NCBI RefSeq assembly: GCF_000350225.1
Contig: NW_005178487.1
Span: forward strand, 1-41,621
Direction: 5' to 3'
Length of the DNA stretch: 41,621 bases
DNA from: Chondrus crispus
Taxonomy: Eukaryota > Rhodophyta > Florideophyceae > Gigartinales > Gigartinaceae
Below the pieces are notes generated by a model. The model was not told the origin of the DNA, did not search any database, and saw only the letters and a program-made list of their open reading frames with translations. The translations under genes and the position numbers were made by a program. Numbering within the stretch: the first letter of the stretch is position 1; every line of letters starts with the position of its first letter. Positions 10,291 to 20,815 of this stretch are shown in pieces.

Positions 10291-12640
10291 GTAGCAAAGA
10301 GGGTATCGAGTCCAGTAGAGATATCCTTGGAGGATGAGGCTCGATCAAAAAAAAAAAAAAGGAAGAGAAACTGGTCCTTCATTAATTGAATATTGAATGT
10401 AACAATTGCACGAGGGTCGGGGGTCCTTGTAGGCCGATCTCCAGCTCTCCTATTTAATAAGATGTCCTAAAAGCCAAATTGCTGGATGGACTGTAACAAC
10501 TCGAGAATCGTTGTACAAGACGTCATCACTGGCCAGGGATCTGTACTTGAGTGAAAAATGCTCCGTGACGTCATATCGTCACGAACAATAGCATTGCTAC
10601 TGTACTCTATTGATAGTGAGTGCAGAGAAATATCTACCTTCACTGACCGCCCGTAATAGTGGCACTTTTCGTCTCAGTGCCCGCTTGACATCGCCCAGCC
10701 CCGCGCCACCCATGGCTTTTCAACCCTCACAGAATGGAACAACTGCTGTACACGTCTATATTGTAACGCCCTCGCTACGGTAAGAGTTAAGAATTTGGGT
10801 TGCCACCTTTTGTGTTCACCGTGGTGCAATTTTAGTGCTTTTTACTGTAGGACGTATCTTAGGTTTTCATTTTGCTCTAGTCAACCAGTTAAGTTTCGAT
10901 TTCGCATGCCTCAAGCTCTATTTCGCCTATATTGGGGCTCATACGACCCTACTTGCGTGCACATGTGCAAAGTAGGCAACAACACCCTTACAACACGGTA
11001 CAGGGAATGCTACTGTACATTACTGGATAATTCACGGCCAAATAAGATAAGAAAGCCAAGGATTTCCGAAAAAGGCACCTCTTTCAGAAACACACGCGCC
11101 CAGCTGACCATGGAAGCCCATCCTCTTGTACCACAACACCTTAACAATGGATGTGAAAGGCAACACGCATGTGTCGGCTTCTTCAAGCATTGCATTCTGA
11201 TGTCAGACGTATGCCAGATGTATGCCAGATGTATATCATACTGTACATCCTGCACGTTTGTGTGCATATACCGGAAACCAGACAGAAGAACTCGACATGA
11301 ACATAAGCATTACTGGAAGCAATACTGAAGTAGGTCACAACCAATGTACTTCCTACACCTGACGATGTAAAAATTATTTTGAAAGTTCACTTATCATCCT
11401 CACGTGGACGGCGCTAGAACAACGATACTAACATTACTCCATCTCTCATACTTCGAACAGGTCAGGCACAGAACAGTCCAATCACCTTTTCGCAGGCTGA
11501 AAAAGCCTTACGCATAAGCAGCAGCATTCCGCTTAAGCTCATGCTATTTCGAGGCATACCAGCTTTGCATAACTCCCATGTTGTTCATGTCCTTTCTTCT
11601 CAACCCTCATAGACTTCCACGAAACTGATCCATCTTATGACGCATGATGCCCCGGCCTCTTTTCTGTGTGCCATCTCTGGAAACAGGGTACATACCTGCC
11701 GTCCCAGCTATGACTTCTTCCGATCCCTTTCGCCTCTATCGGACTGGTTCCGAGAATATGCAACAAGGCGACAACATTGCTGAACAGCATCCGTGATACT
11801 CTTCGATTACAGTCAGCTTAAGATGTTTGGGGTTGTATGGAGACGTTCCATGATGAGACCTTCAAACAAATGATTTCCCCACACGGCTTCCTCAACAGAT
11901 TGAACTACGTTCAGCATCGCCATTCGTAAAAAAAACGACTCTTGCCCGCCAGGTCATGAGCGAAACACTGGTAGGGCAGATGATTGGATGATGTAGGGTA
12001 TATTACAGAAGCTACTTACTGTAGTGATTACCTGCCTGTCGCCGTACAACGATGACTCTCTGCTCATAGTGCTTGCAGCGCAGCACTCAAACAAAAGGCA
12101 AAGCGATGAGATATTAGACGGCACCTCATCGGCACGTCGCCAATGTTGATTAACATGAACGATACCACTGCTATGTCAGCAAGGTTCGCATGGAAAGACG
12201 AAGTTTGTCTAGTCTCATGATAGGCGTCTGCCACAGAGCACCCCCATCAGCGGTAGACGTTTTTTTTTTTGTAGCCGCCTCGTAGTTGATTTACTCTTCA
12301 CACAGACAGCACACGGTTTGGGTACAGTTTGGAAATGCCAGATAGACGAAGGCAGCCAGGCTACCAGAATGGATTTGTTCTCCAACCGATAATTCTTAGC
12401 GCTAAAGCTCACCTTTCACAACGGACATTATAAGCACGCCCTCGTGCTCTGCCCCCAGAACTTCTGTTGCAGGCTCTTGACTGATCTTTCTTTCGGCGCG
12501 CTCCACATATGACGCGCCGGAAAACGCTGCGCCGTCGCGGAATATTGTCACGTCACAACGGGAATTGTCAGCCCTCAAAGTAAACAGCTATATTATGTAC
12601 ACAACCAAGTTAGTTTCACGCTACATATCTTTAAGGCTCC
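10291..12640. other. intergenic region, no gene recognised
   Basis: This lies between duplication copy 1 and the 3' end of the ribose-phosphate pyrophosphokinase gene. It has an A14 run (about 10347-10360), a TGACGTCA palindrome (10566-10573) and many TACTGTA/TACAGTA words. The longest frame (10795-11328) begins with TTG, is Cys-rich without pattern, and has no recognisable domain. Confidence 0.5.
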
Positions 12641-12642
12641 AC

Positions 12643-13713
12643 CTACTCTGACGTAAACATGGTAGAAACCGACTCCTCGCGGTGTATTCTCCGAATAGTC
12701 TCCGCAATAAGCTTCCCACACGATAGCTGGGTAATACGGGGCAGCGCGGCCTTAGTTTCCTCCTTGATCTCGATCGAGTTGGTAACGACCAGCTCCTCAA
12801 TGCATGATGCTGCAATCCTCTCGACGGCCGGCCCAGACAGGATCGCGTGCACGCAGCACGCCCTGACGGACCTTGCGCCGTTCTCCTTGAGGGTCTCCGC
12901 AGCATTGCATAGCGTGCCCGCCGTGTCGACCATGTCATCCACGATGAGGCAGTGCGCGTCTCGCACGTCGCCGATGATGCACAGGACGTGGGCGACATTC
13001 GGGGCGGATCGGCGCTTGTAAATGATGGCCAGGGCGGCGTCCAGGGCGCTGGCGAGCCTCCGTGCGCGCTCAACAGCGCCCGCGTCCGGCGAGACTACCA
13101 CCAGGCGGGCGTCGCGCGGGGGCGCGGGATGGTCCTGGAAGTACTGCAGCAGGATGGGCATGGCGAAGATGTGGTCGACGGGGAGGTTGAAGAAGCCCTG
13201 GATCTGACCTGCGTGGAGCTCGAAGGCGAGGACGCGGTGGACGCCGGCGGCCTGGATGAGGTTGGCGAGCAGGCGGGCCGAGATGGGGACGCGCGGGTGG
13301 CGTTTGCGGTCCTGGCGCGCGTAGCCGTAGTAAGGGACGACGGCGGTGATGCGCTTGGCCGAGGCGCGCGAGAGGGCGTCCGCGAGGAGCAGCAGCTGCA
13401 TGACGTGGTCGTTGACCGGCGGGGCCGTCGGCTGGACGATGAAGACGTCCTTGCCGCGCACGGAGTCGTCGATGGCCACGCGCGTCTCCCCATCCGAGAA
13501 GGCGGAGACGGTGGCCGCGGCCAGCGGCAGGCCCAGGTGCGAGGCGATCTCGCTCGCGAGAGGGCGGTTCGCAGTGCCGGAGAGGATGCAGACCTGGTAG
13601 TTGAGGGCCTTGTCGAGGGCTACCGCCGCGCGGCGCGGGGTTGGCGGGAGGATTGGCGGTGGGTTCGAGGGCGCGGCGCGGGTGGCGGAGGGGGGGGTGC
13701 AGGGGTTGGACAT
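12643..13713 (-). CDS. PRPS: ribose-phosphate pyrophosphokinase (PRPP synthetase)
   Basis: A single exon codes for 356 residues. The enzyme makes 5-phosphoribosyl-1-pyrophosphate from ribose-5-phosphate and ATP, feeding purine, pyrimidine, His, Trp and NAD synthesis. Hallmarks in order are LSGTANRPLASEIASHLG near residue 45, FSDGETRVAI with a class I pattern, the ATP-loop YYGYARQDRK near 128-138, VVVSPDAGAVERARRLA near 206-220, and the PRPP-binding loop LIVDDMVDTAGTL near 256-268. The core matches the usual length of about 315 residues. The first 35 residues are an extra Ser/Pro/Ala/Arg-rich stretch that may be an organelle transit peptide or a disordered extension. The gene is strongly GC-rich, unlike its flanks, which creates a spurious long antisense frame. 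It sits between the two copies of the duplication but is itself single-copy here. The start choice rests on the only ATG before the conserved core. Confidence 0.95.
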   Translation of the reverse strand: MSNPCTPPSATRAAPSNPPPILPPTPRRAAVALDKALNYQVCILSGTANRPLASEIASHLGLPLAAATVSAFSDGETRVAIDDSVRGKDVFIVQPTAPPVNDHVMQLLLLADALSRASAKRITAVVPYYGYARQDRKRHPRVPISARLLANLIQAAGVHRVLAFELHAGQIQGFFNLPVDHIFAMPILLQYFQDHPAPPRDARLVVVSPDAGAVERARRLASALDAALAIIYKRRSAPNVAHVLCIIGDVRDAHCLIVDDMVDTAGTLCNAAETLKENGARSVRACCVHAILSGPAVERIAASCIEELVVTNSIEIKEETKAALPRITQLSCGKLIAETIRRIHREESVSTMFTSE

Positions 13714-14657
13714 GGTGTGGCGGGGAAGGAGGGGGGAAGGGGAAGCATTAGCGGCGGAGAGAAGCGAGATTTTGGGAGGGCTTTTTTTGAAATAATGTTG
13801 CGTTTAGGGGGGCGATTAGGTGCATTTTGGTGGCAACAGACGGGTAAAATCGGAAAAGTTGCGAGCGAAATCAAGGCGCAACGGCTACTGAATTTTTTTT
13901 TTTTTCAGTGGGTGTACAGAAATTGTAATTGTCGGTGGATGCATAGTGAGTGTTGGGCGATAGAGGATGTGCAAGCAGCAACTACCCTACCGAAGGGTAG
14001 GTGATCGCATCGACGCAGTGATACTGGTGTCCTTTCGAGCCTTTGAACCTCTCTCCGCAGCCTCGATTCCCGCAAAATCCGGAATGGCAGAGCATATACC
14101 CTTCGAAGGGTACCCTTCGAAGGATGCAGCAATAGTTAATTTGCAGCTTTTGCAATTATGGATGGAAAAGCCTTTTTGTACACAGCAATCAGAGCCTCAA
14201 CGGCAGAGACCTGCAGCAGGCCTGTTGTGTGCTCCAGCGCCAGTCCGCCCGGCGCATCAAGTCGAAAAATATTACCAACTCACCGCGCGACGGGCGGGTT
14301 GGTGATGGGCGGGTGGGTGATGGGCGGGGTTTGGAGGAGCGGGGACTATTTTTGTAGACCTACGTACAGTACACGGGTACACGCTGTCGACATCGAGGAG
14401 TGCCGCGACGTTACTTTACGCCTGGTGCAGCACGGTGCTGCTGCAGAGCGGCGGGCATATGGCCTGTGCCAGGCACATCGCGGATTCGTCCTGATAAACG
14501 CACCAGGCGAACAAACCATCAGTTTAAATGTCAAAATATCCGGATTTACTTTTCGGAGTGCCACCATCGGCTCACGTCATGGGTTCAAATCCCGTCCGTC
14601 TTCGTCGACATCACGCGCCCACCAACCTACTACAAGTGTACTGTATACCTAAAAGTG
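13714..14657. promoter_or_regulatory. upstream region of PRPS with T-run, palindromes and G-rich repeat
   Basis: Directly upstream of the ATG the minus strand is a C/T-rich leader (13714-13745). A T13 run lies at 13893-13905. TACCCTTCGAAGGGTA and a second overlapping copy form a double palindrome at 14097-14123, and a related CTACCCT...AGGGTAG pair lies near 13984. At 14291-14335 GGGCGGGT-type units repeat three times and could form a G-quadruplex. No gene was seen. Promoter function is inferred only from position. Confidence 0.45.
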
Positions 14658-14871
14658 GCGAGCGTCGCAGGAGAGGCATTTTTTTCTGACAGTAAGTAAA
14701 ACCCACTGAAGGGGGTTTTCAAAACATATCTTATCCTCGTTAATGATTGACACGCCTCACGAGCGCGGTTAAAAGTGCGCACTTCTTCTTTTGTTAAGGC
14801 GCCCCACACTGTGCCTTGTCATACCTTGCATAACCCTCTTGCCATAGCGTACACAACACTACTACAGTACT

Positions 14872-14930
14872 GTACCCAAGGGTACTGCGGCATGACATAC
14901 AGTACCAAGGGTAAGGTACCCAAGGGTACC
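14872..14930. repeat. cluster of GTACCCAAGGGTAC palindromes
   Basis: GTACCCAAGGGTAC (14872-14885), GTACCAAGGGTA (14902-14913) and GGTACCCAAGGGTACC (14915-14930) lie within 60 bp. Copy 1 of the duplication has none of these here, so they arose or expanded after the duplication, or were lost from copy 1. Related palindromes occur at 7274-7290 and 21214-21227. Confidence 0.9.
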
Positions 14931-15131
14931 GGCAAACGCATACATTCTACACTGTTTTGTGCCTTTCACTTGAATCGCTGATATACTGATTAATCCATTG
15001 CATATATCAAACAAAGAGTGCTTACGATATGAGCAGTTCAACATAAAATAGTCAACGCTGTAAGAATAAACACCGTTGTTTAATCTCTTAGGCCCCACTA
15101 ACACAACCCATTTCTACTTTCGTACACCATC

Positions 15132-16305
15132 TTAAGTCTCGGCCATCAACGGCCCCATGTCCTCCATCCCACCCAGGTCTATTCGACATTCGTACAGATC
15201 ATTTAGCACTTGAGTAGTATCCCCTCTCTCCGTCTCCTCTGGCGGGTCTTTCAACTCCGCTTGACAATCTTTCAAAGCTCCGACCGCGTTTTCAAACGTC
15301 TCCTCGTCTGGTACTAATGTCGGAATTGGGCTGTCTGTTCCTCCTCGGCCATCCGGGCCCATAAAGTTGTTTTGCCTGATTGGTGGCGGGTTTCCGGATG
15401 CAAACTCCATCGGCTTTTGCTGTTTTGCAGGTCCCCGGCACGGTTCATAAGTGCACACACCCGGTCGGTCTGTCGCTGCGTTACACCCGTTAGGCCAGAA
15501 TCGCTCTAACGGGTTCACAAACACGGGCGTACAACTGTTAGTCAGAGGTTCCCCGCCGCTAATCTCCACAAATGCACAGGACCAATAATCTGCGAACAAT
15601 CCTTCTCTAAACGGGCTTCGCGCAGTATTCTGCTTCAACGATCCTCCGACCCCCCCATACCACGCCCACCCAAGCACATAAATCCCATCGGGTATGCATG
15701 GAGGAATAACTGCCCGAGTCTCGTAGTAGGTTGGGGGGTTTGCTTTGTCCCCACCCACCAGCGAGAATCCTCCACCTCGCCGCCCCTTGTCCTTATTCGT
15801 ACCCGTTATTGTATAGTCACCCCAGCAGCCGAAGTGGAACGCGTTCGCCGCATGAGCAGTCTTGTTCATCATCTGCTCGATCGTCACTATTGAAAGCCTA
15901 ACGAACCCCCCAGGGCCGTGGTTGTTACGTTGGTATTTGATCTTCACTAGCTCTCCCCGCTCGTATGTCGCCGTTGCTTTCGGCTTGCGGACCCTTCCGT
16001 TACGATACAGCGGCCTCATGTCACAAGGACCAGGACATGTTTCGATCCCGGCGTTGTCTGGTACGCCCCCCAGACGACAGTGCTGCGCATAAAAAGAAAC
16101 GATAGAATGAGTACATGTCAGCGAACGTAGGAAAATATGGAGCACCAAAGAAAGAGGGAAGGTTGTGCTTGTCGTCGCCTACGTTTGCTGACATTGGTTG
16201 TGGTTCCCCCAGGAGGGAGTGCCCCAATACCACATGAATAGAGAGGAACAAGATTGCAAATCGTGCGACCAAACCCATCTTGGAGACTTTTTCGAATCGC
16301 TTCAA
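15132..16305 (-). CDS. secreted LPMO-like protein C (two exons)
   Basis: This is the twin of the 7933 gene within the duplication. Exon 1 is 16305-16183, the intron 16182-16083 (100 nt, phase 0) and exon 2 16082-15132, giving 357 residues. The signal peptide ends before His29 in HSLLGEPQPMSAN. NNHGPGGFVRLS, PDGIYVLGWAWYGG and DYWSCAFVEIS are identical to protein B, so the candidate copper site is intact. About 19 residues differ in exon 2, plus two extra residues (Arg-Gly). Roughly two thirds of these lie in the last 70 residues, the charged tail beyond the core. No stop or frameshift is present, so both duplicates look functional. Tandem arrangement suggests dosage increase or early divergence, which is inference. 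Confidence 0.8.
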
Positions 16306-17134
16306 AAGTCTAACAACAGATACGAGGTAGAGTTGATGTTTTGGTGAGCGAAGGACGTGCCGACCTTTACGATTGCGCCTCGGACTGCTACGTCCGTCTA
16401 TCGCTTATAAGAAGAAATTTATCCGCGTTACGGAGCTGGGAAAAATGCTTGCACGTACAGGTACACTTTCAAGGAGGCAAAACAACGCATTTTTCTGGTC
16501 ACGTTGTCCCAGCAGTGCACCCTTCCCCGGTCTCGAGAACGGGACTTGCTTATAAAACATTACTATTGTACACCTCAAAACTCGAGCCCTGGCCTTACAA
16601 CGCGATACTGACCATACGCAAAAGTGGTCTGCTGGCGTTGAGAACAACTAGCAAGGTACAGTATACAGAGAAAACAAAAATCTACACCAAGTTAGCTCTA
16701 TACAAATCATTCACACTGCTGTTCTGTGAAAGCGGCATTCCTGCTGCATATCAACAAAAACATACAATGGGGTTAGAGTGCTACTTGTGCGTTGCTACCT
16801 CGGTGCTACGTTACCAGTGATTGTGCTAAAGCATTATACACTAGAGAGGAGCAAGAACAATCTGTTGTGCAGCTCAAATTTTTGACGTGGATCTGTAATC
16901 ATGTGCGGTATTGTAGTATATGCAACTTACATTGCTCACTAGAGGTGGCTACACATGCGAAGTCAGTGCGTTTGTTGTTCTCTCTCATAGTTGTATGAAT
17001 GTATGTTAGCATGTACACGATGCTCCTTGTTACCGACCAACCAGAGAACAAGTATCTCTGCTCTCATTTTCAATTACAAGGATTAAAACTGTCATGACTG
17101 GAGCAAAAGCAGTATCACACTTGGTGACAAGTAT

Positions 17135-17392
17135 TTACACTGCATAGCAACACTTCGCATGAAAAGAAGTGATCATGCCATGTTCACGGTGGCTCTTCGA
17201 GGGCAGGCCTTTCGTCAGAGAGAAGGAGCTTGAAGGATCACTAAAGTCTTGTACACTAATTGTGAAGCAGGCATGAGAGTCATATGGCATGGCATCAATG
17301 GGGCCGAAAATTATCACCACTACGATATCCTTCTCGGCAAGGGACATGTGGCATCCTGACCAGCCGGCGGTGAGATATAATGACATGTGCAC
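17135..17392 (-). CDS. small duplicated open frame of unknown function (copy 2)
   Basis: This is the twin of 9928-10185, with one Gln-to-Lys change in 85 residues. No family was recognised. It is conserved because the duplication is recent, so open status alone is weak evidence of coding. Confidence 0.25.
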   Translation of the reverse strand: MHMSLYLTAGWSGCHMSLAEKDIVVVIIFGPIDAMPYDSHACFTISVQDFSDPSSSFSLTKGLPSKSHREHGMITSFHAKCCYAV

Positions 17393-17502
17393 CTTCTCGC
17401 AATGGTATTACATAATTCGGTAAAGTATTTACTTCGAGACTAGAGAGAGTAACGTGTAGGTCGACTCCCGTCTTACTGTCGATGCAGAAGACAAGACAGC
17501 TA

Positions 17503-19796
17503 CACCGATCACCGGTACTACAGTGGGCCATGTCAAAAAGGAACCATAGAAATATAACAGGGTCTCAACATATGTGGTGGGCCACAATAAAAAAGCACCC
17601 ACACCAAATAGGTGCGGTGCATAAAAGATGTGGACCACATCATATAATTTATGAACCTGCATTTTATGCAGGTTTAAATTTGTCGTGGATAAATCCAATG
17701 TTAACTACTGTACTGATTGTTTATTCAGATTCAGATTCTATCTCAATGTCCGCAACATTGACGGGCTCTCCATCAAAATTACGACGATGCTTGGCTATGA
17801 TCTGTTGAAGTTCATCAGTTAGCTGGGATTCTTCCCAAGCCCATTCAAATTTAACGGCATGCCGGTCCTAATCATAGCCTTTCTGGAGTATTGTACGCCA
17901 TTTTTATCACGGAGAGCATCCACTTCACGCACTGAGTCTGCGGCAAGTTTGAGGAAAACCCTCTTTCCAGGATTCTTAAGCGTTCCGCTGCCAATTCCAT
18001 TGCTCAAATCCATCCACTCGCCTGACTTAATGCACTCATACTTAAAAGTTTCCCACTTTTGCTTCCACGCTTCCTTAATCCTTTTGTATAATGACGGCGT
18101 CTGCAGGCTGAATTGGATGGGTGGCATTAGGTGGTAGGTTCTGCATGGTTGTGCAAATGCTTTGCAAGCAGGCCTGCACATCACTCCCGCTCGTATGTGA
18201 AGAACAATTGTCCACATAAAGCACTTGTCGTTCACAGTTCGGATGAGCTTTTATGGCAAGTTGTCCCGATAGCCAAGAGCACCAAACTGAAACATCTATC
18301 CATCCCTTAGCCCCTGTTCGATAGCACACGCCAGGCATATTATCATAGACACCCCGTATTGGGTATGAACGGTTAACATTTTTGAATATTATCATTGGTG
18401 GGTGCATGCACGCGTTCTTCCCTCCAGATATTCTGACCATCATGGTGATAGGCTCATCCCGAGAATCACACCGGCATACTTGACGTGTTTGTCTCCTTTA
18501 AGTCCAAGTGTCTTTCCATTATCTATGTTAAACACGAAGTGTGTTTCGTTGACGTTTTCGATCCTGTCTTCATTCTATAAACCAGACTAAAACCCGCAAT
18601 TTAATTCTCCCAATGGTAGGTCACAGACTTTTAAATCTGTAGCTGAATCGTGGGGTGACAGGTAACTTTCCTTCCCGTGCACTTAGCACGATCCTATGCG
18701 CTCGAATGAAGTGTTGCATCCAGCGTATTGTTATCACAAACGACAAATGCTTACCCTTGTTTACTGTGAAGAGAGGTAGTACGGATATCCATTTGAAACC
18801 TCATGAATCATTACCTTAGCATGAATCCCAAGAACAGAAGAGCTAAACGTAAGACCGACTGAGCGAAGCCGCTCAAATTCCGAACGCCGATCGTGAAATA
18901 GGGCATGTTCCCAGGGAGATCTCTTACTACCACGACCACGAAGAGCGCCCTTGGAATAGAATTTGTAGTACTCCTTTTAACGCGCGTTACAACGAGCACG
19001 ACAAATTCCATCTCCGGTATCGGAAGTGATTACCGCATTTCTCCTAGAAGATGACTTAAGTGACAGTGTTTTTGCACGGTGGGACCGCAGACGACTAACT
19101 TTGTGCATGGCAGCTTTCGGCTTTCTTAGAAATAAGTGGGGAAACTGCATCACGCATTTTGAGTCAATGTGCTTAGAACTTGAGGCGTGTGACTTTGCAG
19201 CCATTCATTGTGTTACTTGAAAACGTTGGGCAAGCGTGTTGACATGCACAAGACTACGTGTTCAGCTGGCTGAGTGGATGATTACTGAAGTAGGCATATT
19301 CAGTTCGGCATGGGTCAGGGAATGCGGTTGCACTTCAGGGGTAATTGCGCAAGGCTCAACGCTGGATTATATATTCCGTCTGCCGGCAATTGCAAGGGAT
19401 ACGGCCCTCTCTATTGGACCTACAATGTTGTTGCTCATGTTGGTGAAAGGCAGGTAGGTTGGCAATTGGGCTGGGAAGGTATGCCACGGCTCTGTCGGGC
19501 TGTTCGGTGCGTTTCTGTTTCTGTCCGGGTAATACAACCCTTTGTACAGTACTCCTGTGGCAACGAAATTCCTCTGTAAACCAGTGAGATGTTGCAAAAC
19601 CGTAATCACCTGGAATATTTCAACCCAAGGCAAAAATAGATGCCTAGGTTTGACGTGGTATCTTATTGTCAAGGAAACAATCCTTTTCTATACCTATGAC
19701 AATCAAAATCAGGAATTACCCCTCAGCAAAGAATGTGGACCCAGAATTTTGCACCTAGCTTAATTTTATCACTCATTCTAATACCGGTGATCGGTG
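17503..19796. mobile_element. TIR DNA transposon inserted at TA (mariner/pogo group)
   Basis: Perfect 15-bp terminal inverted repeats, CACCGATCACCGGTA at 17503-17517 and its reverse complement at 19782-19796, are each flanked by TA (17501-17502 and 19797-19798). Weaker similarity continues about 10 bp inward. A TA target duplication plus a DDE_1-type transposase is typical of the Tc1/mariner/pogo group. Near the left end a 9-bp-arm hairpin (AACCTGCAT/ATGCAGGTT) lies near 17651-17671. Total length is 2294 bp. It is inserted at the edge of duplication copy 2, while copy 1 has the empty TA site. Confidence 0.9.
17721..19434 (-). pseudogene. decayed DDE transposase of the 17503 element
   Basis: Reading on the minus strand across several frames, an N-terminal basic region (about 19434-18780) leads to EYYKFYSKGAL and a DNA-binding-like segment. 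ENVNETHFVFNIDNGKTL (about 18510-18560), VRISGG, PMIIFKNVNRSYPIRGVYDN, LYVDNCSSH (about 18205) and LPPNATHPIQPAD (about 18110) follow. The frame then changes to KRIKEAWKQKWE and a C-terminus ending in ESESE at 17721. The order matches the DDE_1 family common in oomycetes. Breaks include frame changes near 18443-18450, 18090 and 17830, with in-frame stops near 18620. The usual DETHF aspartate is Asn here (AAC, 18548-18550), so the enzyme is dead twice over. Confidence 0.8.
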
Positions 19797-19798
19797 TA

Positions 19799-20159
19799 GT
19801 ACAAGAGGAGGTACTTTTTTGAACAGCGAATGGCAAAGTGTAACACCCCAAAATTTCCTTTCTAACGTTTATACGTCACTGGCACCTCCATGGATCCAAA
19901 AAGATGACGTGTGATCTCCCGTATCTCGAAACCGCTTCATAGAATACGACAACAGTTCGCAGAATCAGCTTTTACGCGCGCTTTTTATCGTAAATGATTT
20001 GCTTTTGTAGACTCCCGCCTTTCTGTGATGCCAATAAGGGCAGTCAGAAGAGTCTAAGCGCTCTAACCTGTCCTGTTGTCGCAGCTTTGCTTTTTCCGCT
20101 CAGCCCCTAGCGTCAGAATGACCCAGCAGAAACGCCGTGACACACTTGAAACATGAAGC
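19799..20159. other. short non-coding spacer
   Basis: Lies between the TIR element and a pogo-type remnant. No gene or repeat was recognised beyond the first 15 bases, which resemble the flank of duplication copy 1. Confidence 0.4.
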
Positions 20160-20815
20160 ATCGGCATGGCTTTTGATGCAGTTATCGATGGCATTTCGGG
20201 TCGCGAAGGTGCCAAGATGGCCCGACTACCGCTCTCCACATGCCGGTACCAGTACAAAAAGTACTTGGATATTCTGAGCAATCCCTTCAAGACATCCCTA
20301 GCCCAATTTGATGGACGCGATGTGCTCACTAAAGACGAAGAGCAGGCCATAGTCGCCCTTATCCAAATGTATTCGTCTCAGGCGCGCCCACTGACCCGGG
20401 CAGACATTGCTGATGCGGTAGAGATTATTGTCAGGAAGATGCCATCTTAGCACCGTTCCAAGACCCGCTTCATTAACTGTCATCCCAGTAAAATGTTTCT
20501 CCGGAATTTCAAGTTGCGTCACAAAGGCGTCTATCAAGCTTGGCAAGTCTTCGTTTCAAGAAGCCTTCCGCTACCGTAACACGAATGCCGAAAATCTTAC
20601 TACCGACTTCGCGGAGACGGAAGATATTAATAAAAAGTATTAGATTGACAGTACAAGACATGTCAATATTGACGAGACAGGTTGCTTTCCTGACGGAGAG
20701 GCTAACGGTCGCATAAGAGCAAGACGTTCCCAACACGTGGCAATGTTGCGCAGTATAGGTCTGCAGTTTTTGGAAACGGTCATCGTTGTAGCATAAACAC
20801 CCTCGCCGGGAGGGG
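20160..20815 (+). pseudogene. pogo/Tigger-type transposase, N-terminal remnant
   Basis: The plus strand codes for a helix-turn-helix-like region with LTKDEEQAIVALIQMYSSQARPL and then PSKMFLRNFKLRHKG in a shifted frame. Another frame change leads to SFQEAFRYRNTNAENL. HVNIDETGCFPDG (about 20655-20695) follows, with the first catalytic Asp, then ARRSQHVAMLRS. A stop follows MPS at 20450 and frames break at least twice more. The DDE second half is missing. A related C-terminal half lies at 26452, beyond the intact Copia, but both pieces seem to cover the same short middle segment, so they may be separate copies. Confidence 0.7.

Larger units (their letters stand above)
14658..17502. repeat. segmental duplication, copy 2
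   Basis: This is a direct-orientation copy of 7484-10290, about 7.2 kb away, carrying the paralogous secreted-protein gene. It ends at TA (17501-17502), exactly where a TIR element is inserted. The sequence after that element (TAGTACAAGAGG at 19797) again resembles the copy-1 continuation (TAGTAGCAAAGAGG), so the duplicated unit may once have extended a little further. Confidence 0.9.

Noticed and set aside
4311..10573. TGACGTCA palindromes at 4311, 5306 and 10566
   Set aside because: CRE-like, but three in 41 kb with no common relation to a gene start is not enough for a regulatory call.
10795..11328. 177-residue plus-strand open frame
   Set aside because: It starts with TTG, has no domain or signal peptide, and Cys and His are scattered.
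12952..14004. 350-residue plus-strand open frame
   Set aside because: It is antisense to PRPS and arises from its high GC; the translation is Gly/Arg/Asp-rich without domain, while the minus strand has all PRPP synthetase motifs.
14560..14610. tRNA-like T-arm GGGTTCAAATCCC
   Set aside because: No matching acceptor stem, D-arm or anticodon arm can be built upstream, even allowing a short intron.
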